NCBI RefSeq assembly: GCF_018494035.1
Contig: NZ_JABBFO010000001.1
Coordinates: 310,001 to 374,000 of the forward strand
Length of the DNA stretch: 64,000 bases
Direction: 5' to 3'
Source of the DNA: Rosenbergiella australiborealis
GTDB taxonomy: Bacteria; Pseudomonadota; Gammaproteobacteria; Enterobacterales; Enterobacteriaceae
Position numbers and translations under genes: made by a program. A model generated the notes under the pieces. That model was not told where the DNA came from. It did no database searches and saw only the letters and a program-made list of their open reading frames with translations. Position 1 is the first letter of the stretch; each line of letters starts with the position of its first letter. Shown in pieces: positions 30,085-40,647 of the stretch.

Positions 30085-30109
30085 AAGGTGATGCAATATG
30101 CATCACCTT
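30085..30109 (-). terminator. betA terminator
   Basis: A perfect 10-base-pair stem (AAGGTGATGC and its complement around AATAT) is followed on the minus strand by TTTTTCTTT. It lies 34 bases past the betA stop and closes the betIBA transcript. Confidence 0.8.
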
Positions 30110-30142
30110 GAAGAATATAATGGATTATCTCAAGCCTATAAA

Positions 30143-31828
30143 TTAGGTGAGTTTACGCATTGGTGGTCGGCGAACAGGGGCATCACCGGCAACATAGTAA
30201 CTCGCAGTACTACGGGGTAAGGGTTGTTTACCGCGAATGATGTCAGCGATTTTTTCACCAATCATAATCGTGGTCGCATTCAAGTTACCGGTAATAATTT
30301 CCGGCATAATCGATGCATCCACAACACGAAGTCCTTGCATACCATGCACTCGACCTTCGGCATCGACCACTGCCATCGGGTCAGTACCCATTTTACAGGT
30401 TCCGCATGGATGGTAGGCGGTTTCACCGTGGTTACGCACGAACTCATCAAGCTGCTCATCGGTTTGACAATCGAGTCCAGGGCTGATTTCACGACCGCGA
30501 TATTTATCCAGTGCGGGTTGATTGATGATCTCACGCGTTAGACGAATACAATCGCGGAACTCATGCCAATCTTGCTCATGCGACATGTAATTGAACAGGA
30601 TTGCAGGATGTTCGTAAGGGTCGGTTGATTTAATTCGCACATGACCGCGGCTTGGCGAACGCATGGATCCGACGTGACACTGAAAGCCATGCTCATTAAC
30701 GGCATTCGTCCCGTTATAATTGATCGCAACAGGTAGGAAGTGATATTGAATGTTTGGCCATTCAAACTCTTCACGGCTACGGATAAATCCACCAGCCTCA
30801 AACTGGTTACTGGCTCCGATACCTTTACCCTGAAATAGCCACTGTGCACCAATTTTTGGTTGATTGTGCATTTGTAATGCCGGGTATAAGGAAACAGGCT
30901 CTTTACACTCATACTGTAAGTAGAGTTCTAAGTGATCCATTAAGTTTTCGCCCACACCGGGTAGGTCATGGACGACCGGGATAGAAAACTTATTGAGTAA
31001 CTCAGCAGATCCCACACCTGAACGTTGCAGAATTTGTGGTGAAGCAATGGCACCGGCACAAAGCAATACCTCACGGCGTGCTTCTGCATGTTGTGGTGTT
31101 TTTCCGCTACCGGTTAAATAATCGACGCCGGTGGCGCGCTTACCGCTAAAAACAATTTTATCGGTAGTTGCGTGCGTAATAATGGTCAAGTTACTGCGAT
31201 CTTTCGCTTGATCGAGATAGCCCCGTCCAGTACTTGCACGACGTCCATTAGGGGTTACCGTACGATCCATCGGACCAAAGCCTTCTTGCTGATAACCATT
31301 CAGGTCATCCGTTCTTGGGTAACCCGCTTGCACTCCAGCTTCGACCATAGCGGCGAATAGTGGGTTGTTACCTGTTTTCGGTGTGGCGACGCTAACCGGG
31401 CCTTCACCACCATGATAATCGTTCGGGCCGATATCACGCGTTTCTGCTTTACGGTAGTAAGGCAGGCAGTCTAAGTAGCTCCAGTTTTCCAAGCCCGGAC
31501 GTTTTGCCCAGCCATCAAGATCCATCGCATTACCACGGATATAGCACATTCCGTTAATCAGTGATGACCCGCCAAGACCTTTACCCCGACCGCACTCCAT
31601 ACGACGGTTATTCATGTAGGGTTCAGGCTCGGTTTCATAGGCCCAATTGTAACGGCGACCTTGCAGAGGGAAGGCGAGGGCGGCTGGCATCTGGGTACGA
31701 AAATCAAGGCGATAATCCGGACCGCCCGCTTCAAGTAATAGTACAGTGATGTTTTCATCTTCGGTGAGGCGTGTCGCCAGTACGTTACCGGCAGAACCTG
31801 CACCGATAATGATATAATCGTATTCCAT
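30143..31828 (-). CDS. betA: Choline dehydrogenase
   Basis: BetA is a membrane-associated FAD enzyme of the GMC oxidoreductase family that oxidises choline to betaine aldehyde and can carry the reaction on to glycine betaine. The FAD-binding [15 protein letters not shown] opens the 561-residue chain. The GMC signatures [15 protein letters not shown] and [15 protein letters not shown] follow, and the C-terminal HPCGTCKMG carries the active-site histidine region. It is the last gene of betI-betB-betA, 23 bases after betB. Confidence 0.96.
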   Translation of the reverse strand: MEYDYIIIGAGSAGNVLATRLTEDENITVLLLEAGGPDYRLDFRTQMPAALAFPLQGRRYNWAYETEPEPYMNNRRMECGRGKGLGGSSLINGMCYIRGNAMDLDGWAKRPGLENWSYLDCLPYYRKAETRDIGPNDYHGGEGPVSVATPKTGNNPLFAAMVEAGVQAGYPRTDDLNGYQQEGFGPMDRTVTPNGRRASTGRGYLDQAKDRSNLTIITHATTDKIVFSGKRATGVDYLTGSGKTPQHAEARREVLLCAGAIASPQILQRSGVGSAELLNKFSIPVVHDLPGVGENLMDHLELYLQYECKEPVSLYPALQMHNQPKIGAQWLFQGKGIGASNQFEAGGFIRSREEFEWPNIQYHFLPVAINYNGTNAVNEHGFQCHVGSMRSPSRGHVRIKSTDPYEHPAILFNYMSHEQDWHEFRDCIRLTREIINQPALDKYRGREISPGLDCQTDEQLDEFVRNHGETAYHPCGTCKMGTDPMAVVDAEGRVHGMQGLRVVDASIMPEIITGNLNATTIMIGEKIADIIRGKQPLPRSTASYYVAGDAPVRRPPMRKLT

Positions 31829-31851
31829 TATTCGTTCCTTAATTCTGTGGA

Positions 31852-33324
31852 TTAAAATACTGACTGGAAGCGTTCCAGTTCAACTTGTACCGATTTAATT
31901 TGGGTATAGTGCTCAAGAGTCACTAATCCATTTTCACGGCCCACGCCAGAGTGTTTGTAGCCCCCAACAGGCATTTCTGCGGCAGACTCCCCCCAAGTAT
32001 TTATCCAACAAATACCTGCTTCTAATTGATGAATGATACGGTGTGCACGGTTAAGCTCTTTTGTCACAACGCCTGCCGCAAGTCCGAAATCGGTATTGTT
32101 TGCACGCTGGATAACGTCCGCTTCATCGTGGTAGGTAAGGATAGACATGACTGGACCAAAAATCTCCTCTTTGACGATTTCCATGTCGTCACGACAATTG
32201 GTAAATACCGTCGGCTCCACCCATGCTCCTTGGTCGAATCCCTTGCCGGTCATTCGTTTTCCACCAGCCAATAAGGTCGCGCCTTCATTAATACCAGACT
32301 CAATAAAACGCATCACATTGTCGCGATGAACGAAGCTGACTAATGGCCCAAAGTTGGTGTTGGCATCATTCAGGTCGCCCGCACGAATATTTTTTAGGCG
32401 ATCTAAGATTTTCTGCTCAAATTCCGCTTTATGTTGTTCGGGGATGAACACTCGGGTACCGTTTGTACATACCTGTCCGGAACTATAGAAGTTCGCCATC
32501 ATGGCGATATCGGCCGCTAAATCAAGATCGGCATCGTCACAAATAATGAGGGGGGATTTCCCGCCCAATTCCATTGTGACATCTTTGAGTGTTGATCCGG
32601 CTGCGTTGGCCATCACTTTGCGGCCGCTGACTACGCCACCGGTAAAGGAAACTTTATCAATGCCAGGATGTTCGGTGAGTGCCTGTCCTGTTTCTGCGCC
32701 TAAACCCGGTAACACATTGAATACCCCGTTGGGGACACCAGCTTCGGTATAAATCTCAGCCAGTTTTAATGCTGTGAGCGGGGTCACTTCGCTCGGCTTA
32801 AAAATCATAGCGTTACCTGCGGCTAACGCGGGTGCTGATTTCCATAAGGCAATCTGGATCGGATAGTTCCAGGCGCCGATTCCGGCCACAACACCTAGGG
32901 GTTCACGACGTGTATACACGAAAGAGGTATCGCGCAGTGGGATTTGTTGTCCTTCGATCGCTGGGATCAGTCCCGCATAATATTCTAAAACGTCAGCACC
33001 GGTGACGATATCAACGGCAGAGGTTTCACTAAACGGCTTGCCGGTGTCTAAGGTTTCTAACGCTGCCAGTTCGTCATTACGTTCACGAAGAATATCGACG
33101 GCCTTACGCAGAATGCGCGAGCGCTCCATAGCTGTTTTTGCTGCCCAAATTTTCTGGCCTTTACGCGCCGCCGCTACAGCTTTATCAACGTCTGCTTTAC
33201 CGGCAGCATGGACAGTGGCTAACACATCACCATTTGCAGGGTTAACCGTCTCAAACGTGGAACCGCTCTGTGCAGGGACGTAGGTACCATCTATATACAG
33301 TAACTGTTCAGCGAATTGGGACAT
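31852..33324 (-). CDS. betB: Betaine aldehyde dehydrogenase
   Basis: BetB oxidises betaine aldehyde to glycine betaine with NAD(P)+. The 490-residue aldehyde dehydrogenase carries the catalytic glutamate E252 ([10 protein letters not shown]) and nucleophile C286 ([12 protein letters not shown]), the same positions as in E. coli BetB. It is the middle gene of the betIBA operon, 15 bases after betI. Confidence 0.97.
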   Translation of the reverse strand: MSQFAEQLLYIDGTYVPAQSGSTFETVNPANGDVLATVHAAGKADVDKAVAAARKGQKIWAAKTAMERSRILRKAVDILRERNDELAALETLDTGKPFSETSAVDIVTGADVLEYYAGLIPAIEGQQIPLRDTSFVYTRREPLGVVAGIGAWNYPIQIALWKSAPALAAGNAMIFKPSEVTPLTALKLAEIYTEAGVPNGVFNVLPGLGAETGQALTEHPGIDKVSFTGGVVSGRKVMANAAGSTLKDVTMELGGKSPLIICDDADLDLAADIAMMANFYSSGQVCTNGTRVFIPEQHKAEFEQKILDRLKNIRAGDLNDANTNFGPLVSFVHRDNVMRFIESGINEGATLLAGGKRMTGKGFDQGAWVEPTVFTNCRDDMEIVKEEIFGPVMSILTYHDEADVIQRANNTDFGLAAGVVTKELNRAHRIIHQLEAGICWINTWGESAAEMPVGGYKHSGVGRENGLVTLEHYTQIKSVQVELERFQSVF

Positions 33325-33339
33325 TGTTATTCTCCGTCA

Positions 33340-33933
33340 TTATGAGTGGATACCCGCCAATTGTTGGCGAATAAATTGTCGAGTAATGGTTCTAATCATG
33401 TGTGGATCAAAAGGATTTCCGCTGAGTGCCGCGCGTAACCATAATCCATCGATCAATGCGGCTAGCCCATATCCGGCAACTCGAGCCGCATCCTTGTCTA
33501 AGACTTTATGAAACTCAGCCGTGAGGGTTGAGTACAACCGACGACTGCTAATTTTTTGTAAACGATGCAATCCCGGTTGATGCAAGCTGCTGGCCCAGAA
33601 ATCTAACCACGCTTTAGTCACGGCGGGGTGAACTTGCGTTTCGTCGAAGTTTGCATCAGCGATAGCAGCTAATCGCTCTTCAACGGATACTTGGGTTAGG
33701 GTTTTTAATCTTCCCAAGATTGCCAGTTGAAGTTTAGACGTAATATCGCGCATTGTGGCTTCGAGTAGCCCATTTTTATCACCAAAGTAGTGACTGATGA
33801 TGCCGGTTGAGACACCAGCCCGTTTTGCTATCTGAGAAATTGTTGCGTAGTGCAACCCGACCTCGTTAATGGTTGCGAGGGTGGCATCTATCAGTTGCCG
33901 TTGACGAATCGGCTGCATACCAACTTTAGGCAT
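33340..33933 (-). CDS. betI: BetI, choline-responsive TetR-family repressor
   Basis: BetI represses the bet genes until choline is present. The TetR-type helix-turn-helix is at about residues 28-50 ([20 protein letters not shown]). The start chosen is ATG 33933 ([16 protein letters not shown]), behind GGAG, giving 197 residues; a GTG one codon earlier is also possible. A likely operator lies 46 bases upstream, between betI and the divergent betT. Confidence 0.96.
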   Translation of the reverse strand: MPKVGMQPIRQRQLIDATLATINEVGLHYATISQIAKRAGVSTGIISHYFGDKNGLLEATMRDITSKLQLAILGRLKTLTQVSVEERLAAIADANFDETQVHPAVTKAWLDFWASSLHQPGLHRLQKISSRRLYSTLTAEFHKVLDKDAARVAGYGLAALIDGLWLRAALSGNPFDPHMIRTITRQFIRQQLAGIHS

Positions 33934-33978
33934 CACCTATACTCCGAGATAATCTTTTCACCGCTATTAAAACTTTTT

Positions 33979-33999
33979 TTGATTGATTGTTCAATATAA
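33979..33999. promoter_or_regulatory. BetI-like operator between betI and betT
   Basis: The 21-base stretch TTGATTGATTGTTCAATATA(A) has the TTGATTG...TTCAATATAA form I recall for the E. coli BetI site, with ATTGA/TTCAAT half-sites. It lies in the 199-base divergent region, where one site can control both the betIBA and betT promoters. Confidence 0.7.
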
Positions 34000-34132
34000 A
34001 AAAATAAATTGTTATGCTAAGGGGGATAAAAAAGCGTAAACCTTTCAAAAATGCTAATTGATGTAATACTTAGTCAATTGAAGTAAGGCGTTTTGAATTT
34101 TGTTTATCCTAGAAAAAGGATTAAGGTAAAGC

Positions 34133-36163
34133 ATGACAACACCACCTGCTACCGGAAATAATAAGATTAACCCGGTTGTTTTTTATACGTCAGCCGGACT
34201 GATTTTATTATTTTCGCTGACGACTATTTTTTATAGTGACCTCTCTGCTGCATGGATACTTAAAGCGGTCAACTGGGTATCCGCGACCTTTGGCTGGTAC
34301 TACATGTTGGCCGCGGTACTTTATATGGTCTTTGTGTTGTATATCGCGGTGTCACGCTACGGTTCGATCAAGTTGGGGCCTGAACAATCTAAACCTGAGT
34401 TTAGCTTATCAAGTTGGGCGGCCATGCTCTTTGCTGCGGGTATCGGTATTGATCTCATGTTCTTCTCCGTGGCAGAGCCTGTGACACAGTATATGCAGCC
34501 CCCTCAAGGCGTGGGGCAAACGATTGAAGCCGCTCGTCAATCAATGGTGTGGACACTTTTCCACTACGGGATTACGGGCTGGTCGATGTATGCCTTGATG
34601 GGGATTGCGCTGGGCTACTTTAGCTATCGGTATAACCTTCCTCTGACCATTCGTTCTGCGCTATACCCCATATTTGGTAAACGTATTAATGGGGCTATTG
34701 GGCACACGGTTGATATTGCAGCTGTTATTGGGACTATCTTTGGAATCGCCACTACACTTGGTATTGGTGTAGTTCAGCTTAACTATGGCTTGAATGTTCT
34801 TTTCCACATCCCTGATAGCCTTGCTGCGAAAGCAGCGTTAATTGTCCTGTCGGTTGTGATAGCAACGATTTCGGTTACCTCTGGAGTCGATAAGGGAATT
34901 CGACTGCTGTCGGAGCTAAATGTTCTGCTGGCCCTTGGATTAATTATTTTTGTGTTATGTGTGGGCGATACGAGCTTTTTGCTTAATGCAATCGTACTGA
35001 ATATTGGTGATTACGTTAACCGTTTTATGGGCATGGCACTGGATACCTTTGCCTTTGACCGCCCAACCGAATGGATGAATAACTGGACACTCTTCTTCTG
35101 GGCATGGTGGGTTGCTTGGTCACCATTTGTTGGGCTATTTCTTGCTCGTATTAGTCGTGGACGAACTATTCGCGAATTTGTATTGGGAACACTTATTATT
35201 CCTTTTACCTTCACTCTATTGTGGTTATCGGTTTTTGGTAATGCTTCGCTTTATGAAATTATCCACGGCGATCACGCATTTGCCGAAGAAGTTCTGGCAC
35301 ACCCAGAAAGAGGTTTTTATAGTTTATTAGCACATTATCCAGGCTTTACCTTTAGTGCTTCAGTTGCCACGATCACCGGATTGCTCTTCTATGTGACATC
35401 GGCAGATTCGGGATCGTTAGTATTAGGGAACTTCACCACACGTTTAAAGGATATTAATTCAGACTCACCTAATTGGATTCGGATATTCTGGTCAGTGACC
35501 ATCGGTGTATTAACCCTAGGCATGCTGATGGCGAATGGTATTTCTGCTCTGCAAAATACCACGGTCATTATGGGGCTACCGTTCAGTTTCGTGATTTTCT
35601 TCGTGATGGCCGGGTTATTTAAATCGCTGCGCGTAGAAGACTACCGTCGTGCAAGTGCCAATAGAGAAACCGCCCCCTATTTGGCTAATGCTAATGATAG
35701 GCTTTCATGGAAAAAACGCCTGACACGACTGATGACCTATCCGGGAAGTCGTTATACCGAGCAGATGCTGGATACTATTTGTTATCCAGCAATGCAAGAG
35801 GTTGCTAAGGAACTGGAAGTAAGAGGAGCAAATGTACAGTTACAACGTTTGCCTCCAGAAGAAGAAGGGGGGCTTGGGCATTTGTCTTTGATGGTTCATC
35901 TGGGTGAGGAACAAAACTTCCTATATGAGATCTGGCCTCAAAAATATGCAATTCCCGGTTTTACTTATCGGGCACGAAGTGGTAAATCAACGTATTACCG
36001 TCTGGAAACCTTCTTGGTAGAAGGTAGCCAAGGTAATGATTTAATTGGTTATAGTAAAGAACAGGTTATTATTGACATACTTGATCAGTACGAAAGACAC
36101 CTGAACTTTATCCACCTTCATCGTGAAGCGCCGGGGAATCATATTAACTTCCCTAATTTATAA
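34133..36163 (+). CDS. betT: High-affinity choline transporter BetT
   Basis: BetT is a proton-coupled choline importer of the BCCT family. The 676-residue protein has twelve predicted membrane helices. Family motifs include GIDLMFFSVAEP, HYGITGWSMYALMGI and the tryptophan-rich FFWAWWVAWSPFVGLFLARI. A long cytoplasmic C-terminal tail (about residues 505-676) corresponds to the osmosensing extension of E. coli BetT. It is divergent from betIBA and shares its operator region. A terminator follows. Confidence 0.96.
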   Translation: MTTPPATGNNKINPVVFYTSAGLILLFSLTTIFYSDLSAAWILKAVNWVSATFGWYYMLAAVLYMVFVLYIAVSRYGSIKLGPEQSKPEFSLSSWAAMLFAAGIGIDLMFFSVAEPVTQYMQPPQGVGQTIEAARQSMVWTLFHYGITGWSMYALMGIALGYFSYRYNLPLTIRSALYPIFGKRINGAIGHTVDIAAVIGTIFGIATTLGIGVVQLNYGLNVLFHIPDSLAAKAALIVLSVVIATISVTSGVDKGIRLLSELNVLLALGLIIFVLCVGDTSFLLNAIVLNIGDYVNRFMGMALDTFAFDRPTEWMNNWTLFFWAWWVAWSPFVGLFLARISRGRTIREFVLGTLIIPFTFTLLWLSVFGNASLYEIIHGDHAFAEEVLAHPERGFYSLLAHYPGFTFSASVATITGLLFYVTSADSGSLVLGNFTTRLKDINSDSPNWIRIFWSVTIGVLTLGMLMANGISALQNTTVIMGLPFSFVIFFVMAGLFKSLRVEDYRRASANRETAPYLANANDRLSWKKRLTRLMTYPGSRYTEQMLDTICYPAMQEVAKELEVRGANVQLQRLPPEEEGGLGHLSLMVHLGEEQNFLYEIWPQKYAIPGFTYRARSGKSTYYRLETFLVEGSQGNDLIGYSKEQVIIDILDQYERHLNFIHLHREAPGNHINFPNL

Positions 36164-36171
36164 TTTGGGCT

Positions 36172-36195
36172 AAGGGTTGGAGGTTTCCAACCCTT
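36172..36195 (+). terminator. betT terminator
   Basis: A 10-base-pair stem (AAGGGTTGGA with TCCAACCCTT) with a 4-base loop, followed by TATTTTA, lies eight bases past the betT stop. Confidence 0.65.
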
Positions 36196-36247
36196 TATTT
36201 TAGCTTTCCGTGTCGGCACCATCGTAAACACTCTTTGGAATACTGCT

Positions 36248-37564
36248 ATGCACAAAATTATTAATGCCTTTCTACCTTTATATATTGCGACACTATTATT
36301 ACTTCTTGGATCGGGGTTACTGACAACGTGGGTATCTTTGCGTTTGACCCACCAGCATGTTTCCGGTGCAATGATTGGTGCCATTACAGCAGCTAACTAC
36401 ATAGGGTTAGTGATTGGCGGAAAGATTGGGCATAACTTAATTGCACGGGTCGGCCATATTCGTGCTTATGTAGCTTGTGCTGGGATTATCACGGCATCGG
36501 TAATCGGCCACGGCATGACTGATTCCATTCCAGTATGGATAGTATTACGGTTTATTATCGGTCTATCGATGATGTGCCAATACATGGTGCTGGAGAGTTG
36601 GTTAAATGACCAAGCTGAACCACAGCAACGTGGTGTGATTTTTGGCATTTATATGATTGCGACCTATCTGGGACTCTCTGCGGGACAAGTGATCCTGACA
36701 CTCCACTTTAGTAATCAGATCCTGCCGTTATTAATTGTCGGACTTTGTTTCTCGCTATGTTTAGTTCCCATCGCGTTAACAACGCGAATCAGTGTGCAAC
36801 CTATGTCGCCAGCACCATTAGAAATCGGGTATTTTTTTAAAAATATTCCCCGTATCTTGCTGATTACCTTAGTCACCGGCATGATTATTGGTGCTTTTTA
36901 CGGTATGGCTCCGGTTTATGCCAGTAGTATGTCACTGGACACCTCGCAGGTCGGTTTGTTTATGGCCTTGACGATTTTTGCAGGTTTAGTCACGCAATTC
37001 CCCCTCAGTTGGCTTTCTGATCGTTATGAGCGTCAGCGTTTACTACTGGGTGCGGCAACTCTGTATGTTTTGGCTTCTCTGCCCTTAGTTTTTTTAGTCC
37101 ATTCATCTTTTGTTGTCCTTATCTCGATCGCGTTTGTGGCCAGTATGGTTCAGTTTGCGCTCTATCCTTTGGCCGTAGCGATTGCTAATGACCGTATTAC
37201 GCCAGAGAGGCGGGTCTCTTTAACCGCCTGTTTACTGATGTCTTATGGTATTGGCGCGAGTATTGGCCCATTACTAACGGGAACACTTATCCAATCGTTC
37301 GGCGGCAATATGCTCTATCTTTTCTTCGTGTTATGCGGAGGAACGATTTTTGCGTTGAGTTGGAAAACGTTACCTGTTCCCAAGCGCCTACAAGAAGAAG
37401 GCGTGGCACACGTACCTCTGACCGATGGATTGGTCAGTTCACCTCTAACGGCGGCATTGAACCCGGTGATTGATGAAGTAGATATTATTAATGCAATGGT
37501 GAATACCAGTGATGAGGAGAACAGCGTGGAGGCCGACAGTGAAGAGAATCCGCCTGCGCAATAA
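36248..37564 (+). CDS. MFS transporter, YcaD-like, with acidic C-terminal tail
   Basis: This 438-residue major facilitator protein has twelve hydrophobic spans. The overall pattern resembles the YcaD/YfkF group of MFS proteins (N-terminal WVSLRLTHQHVSGAMIGAI, then LSDRYERQRLLLGA at the central loop). The last 45 residues are hydrophilic and strongly acidic (TSDEENSVEADSEENPP), unusual for the group. The substrate cannot be told from sequence. It lies between betT and sad but has its own upstream gap after the betT terminator, so a role in betaine or GABA metabolism is only a guess. Confidence 0.75.
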   Translation: MHKIINAFLPLYIATLLLLLGSGLLTTWVSLRLTHQHVSGAMIGAITAANYIGLVIGGKIGHNLIARVGHIRAYVACAGIITASVIGHGMTDSIPVWIVLRFIIGLSMMCQYMVLESWLNDQAEPQQRGVIFGIYMIATYLGLSAGQVILTLHFSNQILPLLIVGLCFSLCLVPIALTTRISVQPMSPAPLEIGYFFKNIPRILLITLVTGMIIGAFYGMAPVYASSMSLDTSQVGLFMALTIFAGLVTQFPLSWLSDRYERQRLLLGAATLYVLASLPLVFLVHSSFVVLISIAFVASMVQFALYPLAVAIANDRITPERRVSLTACLLMSYGIGASIGPLLTGTLIQSFGGNMLYLFFVLCGGTIFALSWKTLPVPKRLQEEGVAHVPLTDGLVSSPLTAALNPVIDEVDIINAMVNTSDEENSVEADSEENPPAQ

Positions 37565-37676
37565 GGCTAAGTTGTTCTCAATTACAGAATAACTTTATCT
37601 TTATTATTCATTTTTATTAGTGTTAAAAAACGCTTAATGTTATCGACAACGCTAATAATTCTGTTAAGAGGTTGCA

Positions 37677-39050
37677 ATGTCACATCCACATTCCCGTAAT
37701 CCTGCTAATGGTCAATTGATCAAAGAATATCCTTTTATCAGCCAAAACGACTGTGAAGCAATTGTCAGTCGTACGGCGACGGCACAAAAAGTGTGGCGAG
37801 ATACCCCGATCGCCGATCGCCGCGACGTATTACTGCAGCTTGCTGCTGCGTTGCGTGAGCGTAATGAAGAATTAGCGTTAATGGCAACCCATGAGATGGG
37901 TAAACCAATCAGTCAGTCTCGCGCTGAAGTGAACAAATGCGCACAGGTGTGTGAGTGGTATGCGGAACATGGTCCAGCCGTATTGGCCCCGCAGCCGACC
38001 CAAGTTGAGAATAACAAGGCATGGCAAGAATTTAGGCCTTTAGGGACCATCTTGGCGGTTATGCCGTGGAATTTTCCTTATTGGCAGATTCTCAGGGGCG
38101 CGGCGGGAATGCTACTAGCAGGTAACACTTATTTGCTAAAGCATGCACCAAACGTAATGGGGTGTGCTTTTTTGATGAAAGATATTTTCGATAAGCTCGA
38201 TGCTCCAGCGGGTATCTTTGACGTGGTCAATATCGATAATAACGGAGTTTCTTCATTAATTGCTGACCCACGTATTGCTGCGGTAGCAGTAACGGGTAGC
38301 GTGCGTGCGGGATCAGCGATTGCGGCACAAGCGGGAGCTGCGTTGAAGAAAACGGTACTTGAATTAGGGGGATCGGACCCTTTTATCGTATTAGCCGATG
38401 CAGATCTGGATGAAGCGGTGAAAGCTGCAGTCATTGGTCGTTACCAAAACACCGGGCAAGTCTGTATGGCTGCAAAACGGTTTATTATCGAAGCGGAGAT
38501 TGCCCAGCAATTCGAGCAGAAATTCACTCAAGCGGTGGCAAATTTATCAATGGGCGACCCTACCCTTGAAAGTACGTATTTAGGGCCAATGGCACGTTAT
38601 GATCTACGCGACGAATTACACCATCAGGTCGAAAAGACATTAGCGGAGGGGGCTCGGCTGGTCTGCGGAGGCGAAAAAGTGGCTGGCGAAGGCAACTATT
38701 ATGCACCGACTATTTTGGCTGATGTCAAAGAAGGTATGACGGCATTTCGTGAAGAAGTCTTTGGCCCGGTTGCGACATTGACGGTAGCACGGGATGCAGA
38801 ACATGCACTCGAACTGGCAAACAACAGTGAGTTTGGCTTAGCCGCCACGGTTTGGACCGCGAATTCGGCGGTTGCCGACTCATTAACGCGCCAATTAGAA
38901 ACTGGCGCAGTGTTCGTCAATGGTTATGGTGCTTCAGATCCACGCGTCACCATCGGTGGTGTGAAGAAAAGCGGCTATGGACGTGAATTGAATCATTTCG
39001 GTTTACACGAATTCTGTAATATTCAAACTGTTTGGGTTGATCGCCGTTAG
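37677..39050 (+). CDS. sad: Succinate semialdehyde dehydrogenase Sad (YneI type)
   Basis: Sad oxidises succinate semialdehyde to succinate with NAD(P)+, the last step of GABA breakdown. The 457-residue protein is close to E. coli Sad (462 aa) rather than GabD: LKHAPNVMGCA, VLELGGSDPFIVL with catalytic E229, and NTGQVCMAAKRF with C263. The C-terminus (ELNHFGLHEFCNIQTVW) is also as in Sad. It converges on the gabR-like gene, with gabT and gabP beyond. Confidence 0.94.
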   Translation: MSHPHSRNPANGQLIKEYPFISQNDCEAIVSRTATAQKVWRDTPIADRRDVLLQLAAALRERNEELALMATHEMGKPISQSRAEVNKCAQVCEWYAEHGPAVLAPQPTQVENNKAWQEFRPLGTILAVMPWNFPYWQILRGAAGMLLAGNTYLLKHAPNVMGCAFLMKDIFDKLDAPAGIFDVVNIDNNGVSSLIADPRIAAVAVTGSVRAGSAIAAQAGAALKKTVLELGGSDPFIVLADADLDEAVKAAVIGRYQNTGQVCMAAKRFIIEAEIAQQFEQKFTQAVANLSMGDPTLESTYLGPMARYDLRDELHHQVEKTLAEGARLVCGGEKVAGEGNYYAPTILADVKEGMTAFREEVFGPVATLTVARDAEHALELANNSEFGLAATVWTANSAVADSLTRQLETGAVFVNGYGASDPRVTIGGVKKSGYGRELNHFGLHEFCNIQTVWVDRR

Positions 39051-39061
39051 CCGATCATAGT

Positions 39062-40600
39062 TTACCTTTCTATAATTCCTTCCTGACAAAGACACTCTCT
39101 TAGCGCGGTAAATGCAGTGAAGAGCGTTGGTTCGTCTACACAAGCGTAACCCAATAGCAATCCACGGTCTTGCTGGGGTCTAAAATAGTACTGTGATAGT
39201 GCGCGAACGATGACACCCTTATGTAAGGCTCGAGTGGCAATAGCGATATCATCACAGCCATCGGGGAGCGAGAGCACTAAATGGAGTCCTGCATCATGAT
39301 TATAGCGGGGGAGAAATGCATAGCCTAAGTACCGTGAAATCAGCCCTAAGAGATATTGCCGACGTTGGTGGTAAAGCAGTCGCATCCGACGTATATGAGC
39401 GGCAAAATGGCCTTCACGGATAAATTCTGCGATGGCGCGTTGTTTGATTAAATGGCCACCCCGATACAGCTCTGCCGCCGCAGTGCGTAAGGGATGACTT
39501 AAACTCTTAGGTACTATCAAATATCCCATTCTTAACGCGGGATAGAGTGTTTTACTAAATGTTCCCATATAGAGAACAGGGGCATTTTCTTCCAATCCTT
39601 GTAAGGCTGGATGAGGCGGGTTCGAGAAGCGAAACTCGCTATCATAGTCATCTTCAATGACCCAGAAACGATGACGGCGGGCTATTTCTAATAATTGTTG
39701 GCGTCGGGGGAGAGACATCAACCCACCTAGTGGATATTGGTGCGATGGTGTTACAAAAACCATCTTAGGAATAGGAGAGTGGGTTGTATCGGGGATCAAC
39801 CCATCTGCGTCGACTGGTAGCGCGTGAAGTTGCAACCCGTTGCAACGTAATACATTACGGGTGCCCCAATAACCGGGATCTTCGACCCAGACTGGATCAT
39901 TGACGTCTGCGAGTACCCTAGAGATGAGATCGACGGTTTGATGAATGCCTTCTGTAATAATAATCTGTTCGGCATCGGCATGGACAGATCGAGTGACGCG
40001 TAGGTATTCGCTGAGAGCTTGGCGTAATTGTAAGCATCCACCGCTATTACTATAAATTAACTGGTCTATATCTGGCGCTTTTTGTAGGCGATTTTCGATT
40101 TTTCGTAATAATTGATGAGGGAAAGCCGTGACATCTGGTGCGCCGGGGACAAACGCTCCCCACTGGTAAGGGGAAGCATTTGCATAGCCGAGAAGTTCTG
40201 AGCCGCGCTTTGATAAACTATGTGCTAGAGAGCTGCGTTGACTATCCTGGAGCTGAGGTTGCACTTGATCTGGGGAAAATTCAGGTAGCATTTTTGCTAC
40301 CCAGGTGCCACTCCCTGTACGTGCGGTCACATACCCTTCAGACATTAATGCTTCATAGGCATTAAGCACAGTATTTCGCGAGATATTCAATTCTTTGGCA
40401 AGATCGCGGCTGGCAGGTAAGCGTGTCTCAGCCGGAAAAATCCCTTCCAGAATCGCCTGCTGTAAAACCTGCAATAATCGATGGTGTAGTTTCCCTTTAG
40501 GATTTTTTTGTAATCTTGCCAGCAAGTGATCGGCATACAGTGATCGCAATTGGTACCTTCTTTTTAGTGATAAATGGCTCTCGCTATCGATCTGTATCAA
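39062..40600 (-). CDS. MocR-family regulator, GabR-like (GntR HTH fused to aminotransferase fold)
   Basis: The 512-residue chain has a GntR-type winged helix at about residues 37-105 (LPASRDLAKELNISRNTVLNAYEAL) fused to a class I aminotransferase-like domain. The PLP-binding lysine is K350 (TFSKTLYP). This is the MocR architecture of GabR and PdxR. Its place directly divergent from gabT, 47 bases away, argues for a GABA-responsive activator like Bacillus GabR rather than PdxR. The only in-frame start available is TTG 40600, without an obvious ribosome-binding site; the frame is closed upstream. Low translation of an autoregulated factor would fit. Confidence 0.87.
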   Translation of the reverse strand: MIQIDSESHLSLKRRYQLRSLYADHLLARLQKNPKGKLHHRLLQVLQQAILEGIFPAETRLPASRDLAKELNISRNTVLNAYEALMSEGYVTARTGSGTWVAKMLPEFSPDQVQPQLQDSQRSSLAHSLSKRGSELLGYANASPYQWGAFVPGAPDVTAFPHQLLRKIENRLQKAPDIDQLIYSNSGGCLQLRQALSEYLRVTRSVHADAEQIIITEGIHQTVDLISRVLADVNDPVWVEDPGYWGTRNVLRCNGLQLHALPVDADGLIPDTTHSPIPKMVFVTPSHQYPLGGLMSLPRRQQLLEIARRHRFWVIEDDYDSEFRFSNPPHPALQGLEENAPVLYMGTFSKTLYPALRMGYLIVPKSLSHPLRTAAAELYRGGHLIKQRAIAEFIREGHFAAHIRRMRLLYHQRRQYLLGLISRYLGYAFLPRYNHDAGLHLVLSLPDGCDDIAIATRALHKGVIVRALSQYYFRPQQDRGLLLGYACVDEPTLFTAFTALRECLCQEGIIER

Positions 40601-40647
40601 GGATAAATAATGAAGTCTATTTATTTAATTGTTATGGATAAGCACAA

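Noticed and set aside
39062-40600. MocR protein read as an aminotransferase enzyme.
   Set aside because: The N-terminal GntR helix-turn-helix and the divergent position show a regulator; the aminotransferase fold serves for PLP binding and sensing.
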